NCBI GenBank assembly: GCA_024275615.1
Contig: JAJRYU010000069.1
Span: 1 to 11,726, forward strand
DNA: 11,726 bases
Direction: 5' to 3'
Source of the DNA: Planctomycetota bacterium
GTDB taxonomy: Bacteria > Planctomycetota > GCA-002687715 > DRQF01
Of this stretch, positions 1-6,832 are shown one piece after another (the first letter of the stretch is position 1; each line of letters begins with the position of its first letter). A model generated the notes under the pieces. It ran no database searches and was not told where the DNA came from. It was given only the letters and a program-made list of their open reading frames with translations. The translations under genes were made by a program, and so were the position numbers.

Positions 1-1470
1 CTTCAAGCGAACGAACTCTCTTGTACTCGCATTTGAATCACATTCGTCGCACAGAGACACCTTAACTGTCCCACCGATGGGCGTCGCATCAACTGCGTTG
101 AGTAGGAGATTGACAAACACCTGTTCCAATTCGTCGCTGTTCGCACTTAGCGAAGGAAAAGAGTCTGGCCAGTTCACTTCGAGAGAGACCTTTGCCCTCT
201 CAGCCTTGTGTTGGACAAGATCACAGGCATTGTCGACAATCGTCCGGATGTCGGCCGGAACTCGAGTCCTTACATTTGTGCGGCCGAAACCGAGCAGGCC
301 CTTGGCGACGCCGGCAACTCTATCTGCCAGCTTAATGATCTTCTCAATCTCGGCGGCAACCGCGCTCGACATTTCTTCTACACGTCCCGACTGCAGAAGG
401 CGAGCTTTTGCACTGATGATGCCCACAGGGTTGTTGATCTCATGAGCGATTTGGCCAGACAGCTCACCAACTGCTGCGAGCTTCTCAGCTCTTATCATTT
501 GCTTCTGCATTTCCTGAGCATCCGTGATGTCTTGAGCTAGCTGTACAGCTTGATGGCCACCTTCTTCGGCTGATGTCAACCGCGCCGTCGTTACCTGAAG
601 TACTTTTGCGCCACCCTTTTCACTCGTTTTTCCGACCTCGCATTCAGAAACGACTAGATTACCGTCAGCCAAGACTTCCTGAGCCACTTGTGCAACGTCG
701 AGGGACAAGACCGTGTCCAGATCATCGCCAAGAAGTTGACCCCAATGATCATTACTCCACAACTCGGAAAGATCCTCACCGACAACACGCAAGCCAGAAC
801 CAGTTGTTGCCAAAGAACGCTCAAGGAGTTCTCTCTCTCTGATCGCGCGTTTGGTCATCGCGTGCAGCCTGCTCTCTCGTTCTCGCAAGCGCCGAGAAAT
901 GGATGAGACAAAGAACCAGAAGACAAAAAGGAGGATGAATTGGAGAAGGACTCGGGTCACAACGTACTTGAGTTCATGAGCCGCGTGAATTTCTCCTTCT
1001 TCGTCATGCGGGAATATTTCGAACGTGTAGTGAGGAATCACCTCGGCGAATTCTGCCCATGCAAGCATGGTAAAGAGCCCACCACTTATGGCGGCGACGA
1101 CGAGACTTTCCCAGCGCGAAACAATGATGCCAGCAATGACAACATGAACGAGGCCGATAATGGCGAGAGGGTTCTCGATACCGCCCGAGAAGTGGAGCAT
1201 CACCATGAGGGCGACAAGATCCACATAGATCTGAGTTGAGACCAACTGACCAGAATGTGCGGGATTTCGAGACCAGTGCAGATAGACAGAGTTTGCTAGC
1301 GCGAGCGTCACCACCACTGAGAGAATCGGCAACAGAAGGGACTCTGGCAAGAAATGAAATACCGATGTAGCGAGCACCGCAAGGATTGTCGCCACGGCTA
1401 AGGCCGCCCAGCGCATTTTGATGAACCACAAGGCATTCGCCTGCATGTTGCTTAAGTCTGCAGTTTGCAT
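1..1470 (-). CDS. Membrane sensor histidine kinase, RegB-like membrane part (3' end cut by window edge)
   Basis: An uninterrupted reading frame of 490 codons runs off the left edge. The ATG at 1470 is the first possible ATG, because an in-frame TGA lies three codons upstream; a GGAG lies about 12 bases before it. Residues 1-190 hold about six hydrophobic segments (near 20-40, 44-64, 80-94, 101-118, 121-140, 168-190). A GGIENPL motif at residues 96-102 resembles the GGxxNPF quinone-site motif of RegB/PrrB kinases. Residues 200-330 form a linker with a degenerate PAS-like stretch. The dimerisation and phosphoacceptor box is GQIAHEINNP with His343. The N-box (ELEQVFVNLLLNAVDA) has Asn458. The window ends just before the expected DTGPG box, so the product is probably about 550-600 residues. 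It should autophosphorylate at the inner membrane and pass phosphate to a response regulator, which may lie to the left. It starts 40 bases after the LOG gene. Its signal is unknown. Confidence 0.9.
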   Translation of the reverse strand, partial: MQTADLSNMQANALWFIKMRWAALAVATILAVLATSVFHFLPESLLLPILSVVVTLALANSVYLHWSRNPAHSGQLVSTQIYVDLVALMVMLHFSGGIENPLAIIGLVHVVIAGIIVSRWESLVVAAISGGLFTMLAWAEFAEVIPHYTFEIFPHDEEGEIHAAHELKYVVTRVLLQFILLFVFWFFVSSISRRLRERESRLHAMTKRAIRERELLERSLATTGSGLRVVGEDLSELWSNDHWGQLLGDDLDTVLSLDVAQVAQEVLADGNLVVSECEVGKTSEKGGAKVLQVTTARLTSAEEGGHQAVQLAQDITDAQEMQKQMIRAEKLAAVGELSGQIAHEINNPVGIISAKARLLQSGRVEEMSSAVAAEIEKIIKLADRVAGVAKGLLGFGRTNVRTRVPADIRTIVDNACDLVQHKAERAKVSLEVNWPDSFPSLSANSDELEQVFVNLLLNAVDATPIGGTVKVSLCDECDSNASTREFVRLK

Positions 1471-1510
1471 CCCCAGTCAGTTCTCCGCTTTTGTTCCATG
1501 ATTAAGCCGA

Positions 1511-2272
1511 CTAGTTGCCCAGCTTCAAACCGAAACGTTGAGTCGCGCAATGAACAATGCATGCCACCGCTTCTTCGGTGGAATCGGTGACCAAGAAGCC
1601 GTCGGCATCCTTGGCGCCAATAGTGGCCGCAGCAACCATGTCATTCCTAATGAATTCGACCAAACCTTGCCAATAGTCTTTCCCCATCAAAATCAGTGGG
1701 AAATCTGCAAGCTTGCCAGTTTGAATGAGGGTCGCTGTTTCGAACCATTCGTCAAGTGTCCCAAAACCCCCAGGCATGACGACAAAGGCGCAGGAGTGCT
1801 TGAGGAGCATTCTCTTGCGGACAAAGAAATGACGGTAGTCAAACCACTGATGAAGGTAGGGGTTGGGCGCCTGCTCAAACGGCAGCTCGATGTTGCATCC
1901 AATCGACTTCCCACCAGCTTCAAAAGCTCCCCGATTGGCAGCTTCCATGATTCCAGGGCCACCGCCCGTCATCACGGTGAATTTTTCTTTCGCGAGACTC
2001 GCGCCAAGAGAACGTGCCATCTCGTAGTAACGATGGCCAACTTTGAAGCGCGCCGAACCGAAAACCGTCACACAAGGACCGACATTGCGAAACTCACGAA
2101 ATCCGCCGACAAACTCGCGCAAGACGCTGAACAAGCCGAAAGTCTCGCGAATCCAAGAACGCGGAGCGAACAAGAATTCCCGATCGACCGCGGAGAGAGA
2201 TGTGCTCCAAGGACAATCTTCGTGGACGGCGTCGCTCGCATTTTCTGAATCACCTTTTGGTGAGTTCTTCAT
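1511..2272 (-). CDS. LOG family protein (TIGR00730-type nucleotide 5'-monophosphate phosphoribohydrolase)
   Basis: The 253-residue product has the Rossmann-fold signature of the LOG / 'lysine decarboxylase-like' family: GSAR at 72-75, a GGGPGIMEAANRGA phosphate loop at 103-116, and PGGFGTLDE at 167-175, with a conserved Arg-Lys pair at 153-154. Known family members split the N-glycosidic bond of nucleoside 5'-monophosphates, including cytokinin nucleotides, releasing base and ribose 5-phosphate; they are cytosolic and often dimeric. No signal peptide or membrane segment is present. The ATG at 2272 has a GGAG nine bases upstream. The gene lies 39 bases after the copper ATPase gene and 40 before the kinase gene, so it probably shares their transcript. 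It has no clear role in copper handling. The family assignment is strong; the exact substrate is not known. Old annotations as lysine decarboxylase are not supported by this motif set. Confidence 0.9.
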   Translation of the reverse strand: MKNSPKGDSENASDAVHEDCPWSTSLSAVDREFLFAPRSWIRETFGLFSVLREFVGGFREFRNVGPCVTVFGSARFKVGHRYYEMARSLGASLAKEKFTVMTGGGPGIMEAANRGAFEAGGKSIGCNIELPFEQAPNPYLHQWFDYRHFFVRKRMLLKHSCAFVVMPGGFGTLDEWFETATLIQTGKLADFPLILMGKDYWQGLVEFIRNDMVAAATIGAKDADGFLVTDSTEEAVACIVHCATQRFGLKLGN

Positions 2273-2311
2273 GTCGCTGGTCTCCGGATAGAAGATCTCT
2301 TGATTGCAGCT

Positions 2312-4621
2312 TCAATTGAGCTCCATTCGCCGAAGCCTGAGAGCATTGAGGATGACGGACACTGAGCTCAAGCTCATGGCTGCTGCTGCTACCATTGGGC
2401 TGAGTGTGACGCCAAAGAATGGATAGAGAACTCCGGCTGCCAAGGGAATACTCAAGACGTTGTAGACAAAAGCAAAGAAGAGATTTTCACGGACGTTGCG
2501 CATCGTCGCACGGCTGATCTGTAGCGCGCGGTGTATTCCTTCGAGATCGCCTTTCAGGATTGTCACTCCAGCACTTTCGATGGCGATGTCAGAGCCCGTC
2601 CCCATGGCGATGCCGACATCGGCTCTGGCTAGGGCTGGGGAATCGTTAATACCATCGCCGGCGACGGCGACGACCTCACCGCTCTCGCGGAGAGCGGCGA
2701 CCTTTTCGGCTTTGTCGCCTGGAAGAAGGCTGGCATAGATTTCCTTCAGCCCGAGCTCTTTTCCAACACGGCGCGCACTCGCTTCGTTGTCACCAGTCAG
2801 AACAATGACTTCGATGCCTTCAGCCTGCATACGGTTGAGCATCGTCGAGGCTGAAATCCGAATCGGATCTGAGATCCCGAAAGCACCGACTAGGGCGCCG
2901 TCAACAGCCACACAAATGAGCGACAACCCTGCTTCCAACAAGGGTGCAATCAGCGCATCGACATCAGCGGCATCAAGGCCGCCGTCTAAGAGCATACTTA
3001 GGTTTCCAGCGAGAACCCGTCGACCTTCAACAGTACCCTGAACCCCTTTTCCAGAAACGGACTCAAACTGCTCTGGCTCCACAAGATTCAAATTGCGTTT
3101 CTTTGCTTGCTCAACGATTGCGGCTGCAAGCGGATGCTCACTGGCGCGTTCTAAGCTTGCGACGAGGCGAAGAGTTTCGTTCTCGTCGTGACCTGAGGCC
3201 ATGGCGACCGCCGTCACTTGAGGGTGCCCTTCCGTCAGTGTTCCTGTCTTATCGATCGCCAACTTGGTCACGGACTGCATGGCTTCGATAGCGCGCGCAT
3301 CCCTGAAGAGAACTCCGTTCCTAGCCGCCTTTCCGGTCGCAACCATGATGGACATTGGAGTCGCAAGTCCCAAGGCACAGGGACACGCGATGATCAGTAC
3401 GGCAACTGAATTGACAATCGCCATGGCCAGTGGCGCTGAGGAAGATAGGAAGTACCACGATAACCCTGTCACCACAGAAATCAGCAAGACGGCTGGCACG
3501 AACCAAGCAGCCACCTGATCAGCAACTCGCTGAATGGGTGCTTCGCTTCGCTGTGCCTGAGCGACCATGCGAACAATCTGGCTGATGAGAGTATCCGCCC
3601 CAACTCGCTCAGCTTCGATGACGAGGGAACCACTGCCATTGATGGTCGAACCAATGACCTTCTCTCCGGCGCTCTTCTTGACTGGAATCGATTCGCCGGT
3701 GATGCTCGATTCGTCAACTGTACTCTCACCATCGACCACGACTGAATCGACGGGGATAGCTTCTCCAGGTCGAACACGGAGGCGTTGTCCGGTAGATATG
3801 TCGCCGATGGGGACTTCCTTCTCGCTTCCGTCGGCTGCAATGAGAACGGCAAACTTGGGAGCCAAATCCAAAAGCTCTCGGATGGCCGCACCCGTTTGCC
3901 CCCGCGCCCGCAACTCCAGCACCTGTCCGAGAAGCACAAGGGCAACGATGACAGAAGCCGACTCAAAATAGACGGGGACACGCCCTTCTGAGTCTCTAAG
4001 TCCTTCGGGGAATAGGTCAGGCAAGAGCAGAGCAACCATGCTGTAGGCCCAGGCGACAAGAACTCCGAGACTGACCAAGGTAAACATGTTCAAGGCGCGA
4101 TTCTTGATCGAAGCAACACCCCGTTCCAGAAAAGGCCAAGCTCCCCAGAAGATGACCGGTGTAGTCAAGACTGCCTGCAACCACACTGCCGCGCTCGATG
4201 CGAACCAAGTCGTCAACGAACTCGCTGGAAGGACATCGGACATGGCCGTAACGAATACGGGAACGCTGAGGATCGCACTCACCCAGAAACGTCGAGACAT
4301 GTCTCGAAGCTCGCTGTCGTCGGGAGCTTGAAGAGGATCGCTGGGTTCCAAAGACATGCCGCAAATAGGGCAGGAGCCTGGGCCAATCTGGTTGACCTCA
4401 GGGTGCATGGGGCAAGTGTATTCCGCGGTCATTGCCGACGCATCAACCGAAGGCGTATCTGGCTTATCAAGAAATGCCCGCGGATTGGCGCGAAACTTGT
4501 TCGAGCATGATTCCGAACAAAAGAAGTAGTTCTGCCCGTCATGCTCCACATTGGCAGCAGCCGATCCCGCAGCTACGTTCATGCCACAAACCGGGTCCTT
4601 GACTTCAACGCTCTTCGACAT
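2312..4621 (-). CDS. copA: Cu(I)-exporting P1B-type ATPase with N-terminal YHS and CPMHP modules
   Basis: This inner-membrane pump uses ATP to export Cu(I) (or Ag(I)) from the cytoplasm. Numbering from the ATG at 4621 (769 residues): a YHS domain at about 8-52 with Cys12, Cys35 and Cys39; a heavy-metal-binding module at 68-92 (YTCPMHPEV, then CPICGM); the TGES actuator loop at 308-311; the CPC metal site at 413-415; the phosphorylated Asp457 in DKTGT; the His496-Pro497 nucleotide motif; and GDGIND at 655-660. Tyr720-Asn721 and the Met749-x-x-Ser-Ser motif in the last helices are the P1B-1 (copper) pattern. There is no N-terminal HMA domain. The start is uncertain: the ATG at 4621 gives a 17-base overlap with the channel gene but has only a weak purine stretch before it; the ATG at 4657 has GAGAG five bases upstream; a TTG at 4699 is also open. 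The overlap implies translational coupling. Confidence 0.96.
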   Translation of the reverse strand: MSKSVEVKDPVCGMNVAAGSAAANVEHDGQNYFFCSESCSNKFRANPRAFLDKPDTPSVDASAMTAEYTCPMHPEVNQIGPGSCPICGMSLEPSDPLQAPDDSELRDMSRRFWVSAILSVPVFVTAMSDVLPASSLTTWFASSAAVWLQAVLTTPVIFWGAWPFLERGVASIKNRALNMFTLVSLGVLVAWAYSMVALLLPDLFPEGLRDSEGRVPVYFESASVIVALVLLGQVLELRARGQTGAAIRELLDLAPKFAVLIAADGSEKEVPIGDISTGQRLRVRPGEAIPVDSVVVDGESTVDESSITGESIPVKKSAGEKVIGSTINGSGSLVIEAERVGADTLISQIVRMVAQAQRSEAPIQRVADQVAAWFVPAVLLISVVTGLSWYFLSSSAPLAMAIVNSVAVLIIACPCALGLATPMSIMVATGKAARNGVLFRDARAIEAMQSVTKLAIDKTGTLTEGHPQVTAVAMASGHDENETLRLVASLERASEHPLAAAIVEQAKKRNLNLVEPEQFESVSGKGVQGTVEGRRVLAGNLSMLLDGGLDAADVDALIAPLLEAGLSLICVAVDGALVGAFGISDPIRISASTMLNRMQAEGIEVIVLTGDNEASARRVGKELGLKEIYASLLPGDKAEKVAALRESGEVVAVAGDGINDSPALARADVGIAMGTGSDIAIESAGVTILKGDLEGIHRALQISRATMRNVRENLFFAFVYNVLSIPLAAGVLYPFFGVTLSPMVAAAAMSLSSVSVILNALRLRRMELN

Positions 4622-5393
4622 TGGTCGGCTTTCTTCTTTGAGTCGAGATTGGCGCATCGTTTCTCTCGCGATGCGACGTGTGAACAATGTGTAGCCCAAC
4701 GAGCCGAGCGACGAGAATCGTCAAATAGAGCTGTCCAACGATGGCTTCCACACCCACCAGGAGGCGGCCGAACATTGTCGTCAACGTGATGTCTCCAAGT
4801 CCAAGCGTGGTCAACGTCACATAGCTGAAATACAAATAGTCGGCCAACACTGGAATTTCGCGATCGAGGGAACTATCACGTCCAGCGATGAGTGCACCAT
4901 CAGAAAACCCATGCAAGGTCATGTAGGCAAAAGCGAACAAGAGCCCGAGAAGAACATAGACGCATCCTGCGCCAATGATGCGATCGAGGGTCACTTCTCC
5001 CCCCTTCATGACGTCAAGGAGCAAAAGTCCCGTGGTAAAGGTGATGACGATGAGATTGAGCAAACTCATCGTGATGTTGACCCAACCATGCCCTTGGTCG
5101 CTAGACTGATAACAAGCCAGAGCAACGATTCCGGCAACGACTGCAAACGTCGCAAGAAGACCAATCGCACGCCTTTGTTTAGGCTTAGCTATCAAAGCCC
5201 GCAAACCGCCAATGAAAACGAGCCAAAAGGCCACATTCCAAGCCACAAGACCATACATGCCCAAGCCGAGAATCGGATAGAGGAATCCGAGTGAGCACAG
5301 GGACACAAACAACACGAGATAACGGCCATGTCTCTCGGTACTCAAGAGACCTGTCGAGATACGGCCGGGATGACTGTCTCGTTGCCTATTCAC
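4605..5393 (-). CDS. Ion-channel membrane protein with K+-channel-like pore and GLGD filter
   Basis: The 262-residue protein has hydrophobic segments near 24-40, 42-64, 78-95, 108-126 and 139-160, then a pore-loop-like stretch at about 186-202 and a last helix at about 208-232. The pore reads TLTTLGLGDI, so the TVGYGD selectivity filter of K+ channels appears as T-L-G-L-G-D (196-201). This matches the two-helix ion-channel family (PF07885 type) in position and order. A pore loop and last helix after extra membrane segments is common in this family; no S4-like ladder of positive charges is obvious. The start is a GTG at 5393, the earliest possible because an in-frame TAA lies two codons upstream, but no Shine-Dalgarno is visible; a TTG at 5345 preceded by AGG is the alternative. 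It sits 26 bases after the Met-rich gene and overlaps the ATPase gene. A role in charge balance or K+ flux during metal stress is inference only. Confidence 0.85.
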   Translation of the reverse strand: MNRQRDSHPGRISTGLLSTERHGRYLVLFVSLCSLGFLYPILGLGMYGLVAWNVAFWLVFIGGLRALIAKPKQRRAIGLLATFAVVAGIVALACYQSSDQGHGWVNITMSLLNLIVITFTTGLLLLDVMKGGEVTLDRIIGAGCVYVLLGLLFAFAYMTLHGFSDGALIAGRDSSLDREIPVLADYLYFSYVTLTTLGLGDITLTTMFGRLLVGVEAIVGQLYLTILVARLVGLHIVHTSHRERNDAPISTQRRKPTNVEER

Positions 5394-5419
5394 TACTTAG
5401 AGCGCCGTAGCTTGACATT

Positions 5420-6307
5420 CTAGTTCAATCCCTTGGTCGCCGGTCTTGAATCTGGAGTTGCCGAAGCCGTCTTCGTTTGCCCCTTGAGTAAATTTCGCTG
5501 CTTATCGGTCAGAATCTTGGCAGCCGAGCCCACAGCTCGAATGAACATCATGCGGCGTTTGACACCAAGAGCTGCCACCCTATTCAGTTTCGATTTGAGT
5601 GCCGCAGTGTCTGGTGCCCCCTTGCTCGTTAGGACCCAAATCTCTTGTTCAACCTGTTCTTCTTGCCGAGTCATTGTGGCTTGTTCAAGAGCGGACTTCT
5701 CTTGGAGAGATCCAAGTTTTGCGAGCTGTTGTTTCGTCAGCTTTAAGTGATCTGCATGGTCCAAATAGAATCCAGTCGCGCCAATGTGATATAGGTGAGA
5801 AATACCTGGAAACCCTGGAAGCGAAGAGATGCTAGGCATCTTGTCTTGTCGAGGGGAACGGCCCATCATGCGCATACCCATCTTGCCCATACTAGACATC
5901 TTCTTGCCCATCTTCATGCCACCCATCTTCATGGTGGACATTTTCTTGCGCTCAGCGGCGGACATTTTCATTCCCATCGCCATGCCCTTCTTGCCCATTT
6001 GCATACCAGACTTCATCTTTTCTTGACCGGCTTCGGACATCTTCTTGCCCATCGCCATGCCCTTCTTCATGTTGGCCATGCCCATGCCCATGCCACCTCG
6101 ACGTACAGAAGACATGGCCTTGTGGTTCTTCTCCAATGCCGAACGAAGGCGGACGATTTCTGCCCGGAGCTCTTTGAATTGTTTTTCAAGCGACGCCGAC
6201 TTATCGGTGGCACGAGAGCGAGACCTCCCCATGTTCTTCGGCTTTTGAGCCATACCCAGAGATACAGTGACAAGAAGGACACTCAAGATAGTTAGGATAG
6301 ATTTCAT
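5420..6307 (-). CDS. Exported Met-rich protein with Spy/CpxP-like LTxxQ domain
   Basis: The 295-residue product starts at the ATG at 6307, giving a typical signal peptide (residues 1-20, ending in GMAQ) after an AGGAG about ten bases upstream; a longer in-frame start at 6388 would bury the signal peptide and is unlikely. Residues 40-62 look like a short coiled coil. Residues 73-148 hold 25 methionines among Gly, Lys, Ala and Ser, built from MGMxM and GKKM units. Residues 185-275 form a helical domain with two LTxxQ motifs (190-194 and 266-270), the mark of the Spy/CpxP/CnrX-type periplasmic group of chaperones and metal sensors. Methionine clusters are known Cu(I) and Ag(I) ligands in PcoA, CopC, CusF and Ctr proteins, so periplasmic copper binding is a sound inference. 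Its place between the YHS-like genes and the copper ATPase supports this. I recognise no named family with this whole architecture. Confidence 0.9.
   Translation of the reverse strand: MKSILTILSVLLVTVSLGMAQKPKNMGRSRSRATDKSASLEKQFKELRAEIVRLRSALEKNHKAMSSVRRGGMGMGMANMKKGMAMGKKMSEAGQEKMKSGMQMGKKGMAMGMKMSAAERKKMSTMKMGGMKMGKKMSSMGKMGMRMMGRSPRQDKMPSISSLPGFPGISHLYHIGATGFYLDHADHLKLTKQQLAKLGSLQEKSALEQATMTRQEEQVEQEIWVLTSKGAPDTAALKSKLNRVAALGVKRRMMFIRAVGSAAKILTDKQRNLLKGQTKTASATPDSRPATKGLN
5864..6091 (-). repeat. Imperfect tandem repeat coding the Met-rich segment
   Basis: This DNA codes residues 73-148 of the Met-rich exported protein. CAT/CCCAT triplets recur on the plus strand because every methionine codon reads CAT there. 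One exact 20-base copy occurs at 5973-5992 and again at 6048-6067, which is 75 bases or exactly 25 codons apart. The protein units read KKGMAMG(K/M)-K-MS, followed by a more variable stretch. This pattern suggests growth by in-frame duplication and probably varies in length between strains. Confidence 0.75.
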
Positions 6308-6339
6308 GGGATTCGACTCTCCTGAATCAAGGCTGAACG

Positions 6340-6374
6340 GGTGAGCGGTAGGGTCTTTAGATCTACCGCCCACC
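6340..6374 (-). promoter_or_regulatory. 12-bp hairpin in the leader of the Met-rich gene
   Basis: The arms 6340-6351 and 6363-6374 are inverted repeats with an 11-base loop. As RNA from the minus strand all 12 positions pair (one is a G-U wobble); as plus-strand RNA one position is an A-C mismatch, which fits a function in the minus-strand transcript. It ends 32 bases before the start codon. No run of U follows, so it is not a standard intrinsic terminator. It may protect or process the mRNA, or the dyad may bind a regulator as DNA. Confidence 0.5.
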
Positions 6375-6386
6375 GGTCCAATCAAC

Positions 6387-6427
6387 AAAAAGGCAAGCTG
6401 CTCAGTTACGAGTACATCTAGCTGAGC
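6387..6427 (-). terminator. Possible weak terminator after the lipoprotein gene
   Basis: On the minus strand a GCTCAG/CTGAGC stem (6422-6427 with 6400-6405, 16-base loop) lies 20 bases after the lipoprotein stop codon. A run of five T (6391-6387) follows eight bases later. The short stem, long loop and delayed T run make it a weak candidate; it may only reduce expression of downstream genes. Confidence 0.25.
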
Positions 6428-6447
6428 GAATTTCCGACTACGGAGTT

Positions 6448-6813
6448 CTAACTACCAAGCTTTTTTGTCTTTTCGGCATCGCTGAGTTTTTCCCATTTTG
6501 GCAAACAATCTTCGCAGCAGAAACCGATCTTCTTGCCCATGAACTTGGTTGTGTACTTGGGATCTATGGGATCCCCCATGATGGGACACTTTGTGTTAGT
6601 GATCCCTGCTGCCGCGAGCGTAGCGGCATCTGCAACCCCATGATCGTCATCGTGATCAGCATGCTCGTCACCTTCAGCATGCTCGGAATGATCGTGATCA
6701 GCGTGCTGCTCCGAGCTATCGTGATCGGCGTCATCATGGCTGTCACCACCGCACGCTGACAATGCCATCGCGCCGACAAAAAGGAAAATGGTCGCTAAAA
6801 GGATCTTGCTCAT
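6448..6813 (-). CDS. His-rich lipoprotein with one YHS/TRASH-like CC-x2-C domain
   Basis: The 121-residue product begins with a lipoprotein signal peptide and a lipobox LSAC (18-21), so Cys21 should carry lipid and anchor it to a membrane facing the periplasm. Residues 26-58 contain nine histidines among Asp and Glu, a likely metal-binding linker. The C-terminal domain has Cys76 in CPIMG, then Cys99-Cys100 and Cys103 in FCCEDC, which is the same C-x22-CC-x2-C spacing as in the three-domain protein two genes upstream. The ATG at 6813 has an excellent GGAG six bases before it, and the gene lies 19 bases after the DUF2231 gene, so they are co-transcribed. A role as a tethered copper or silver scavenger is inferred from the residues and the neighbourhood. 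It could also bind zinc, nickel or cobalt. I know no characterised protein of this form. Confidence 0.88.
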   Translation of the reverse strand: MSKILLATIFLFVGAMALSACGGDSHDDADHDSSEQHADHDHSEHAEGDEHADHDDDHGVADAATLAAAGITNTKCPIMGDPIDPKYTTKFMGKKIGFCCEDCLPKWEKLSDAEKTKKLGS

Positions 6814-6832
6814 TAGTTTCTCCGTTTGGATT

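Noticed and set aside
1004..1429. A 141-codon minus-strand frame
   Set aside because: It lies in another frame inside the histidine kinase gene, whose frame is open for 490 codons and carries kinase motifs.
1538..2248. A 236-codon plus-strand frame opposite the LOG gene
   Set aside because: It has no recognisable motif or ribosome site, while the minus frame has all the LOG signatures.
5795..6295. A 166-codon plus-strand frame that is strikingly His-rich and looks metal-binding
   Set aside because: It is the antisense shadow of the Met-rich gene: each ATG reads CAT (His) on the other strand. It has no signal peptide or Shine-Dalgarno, and the minus frame has signal peptide and LTxxQ motifs.
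6357..6385. TTGTTG ... TAGATC with 17-base spacing as a promoter for the Met-rich gene
   Set aside because: Each box matches only about three of six consensus bases, and the elements overlap the hairpin arm. Too weak to list.
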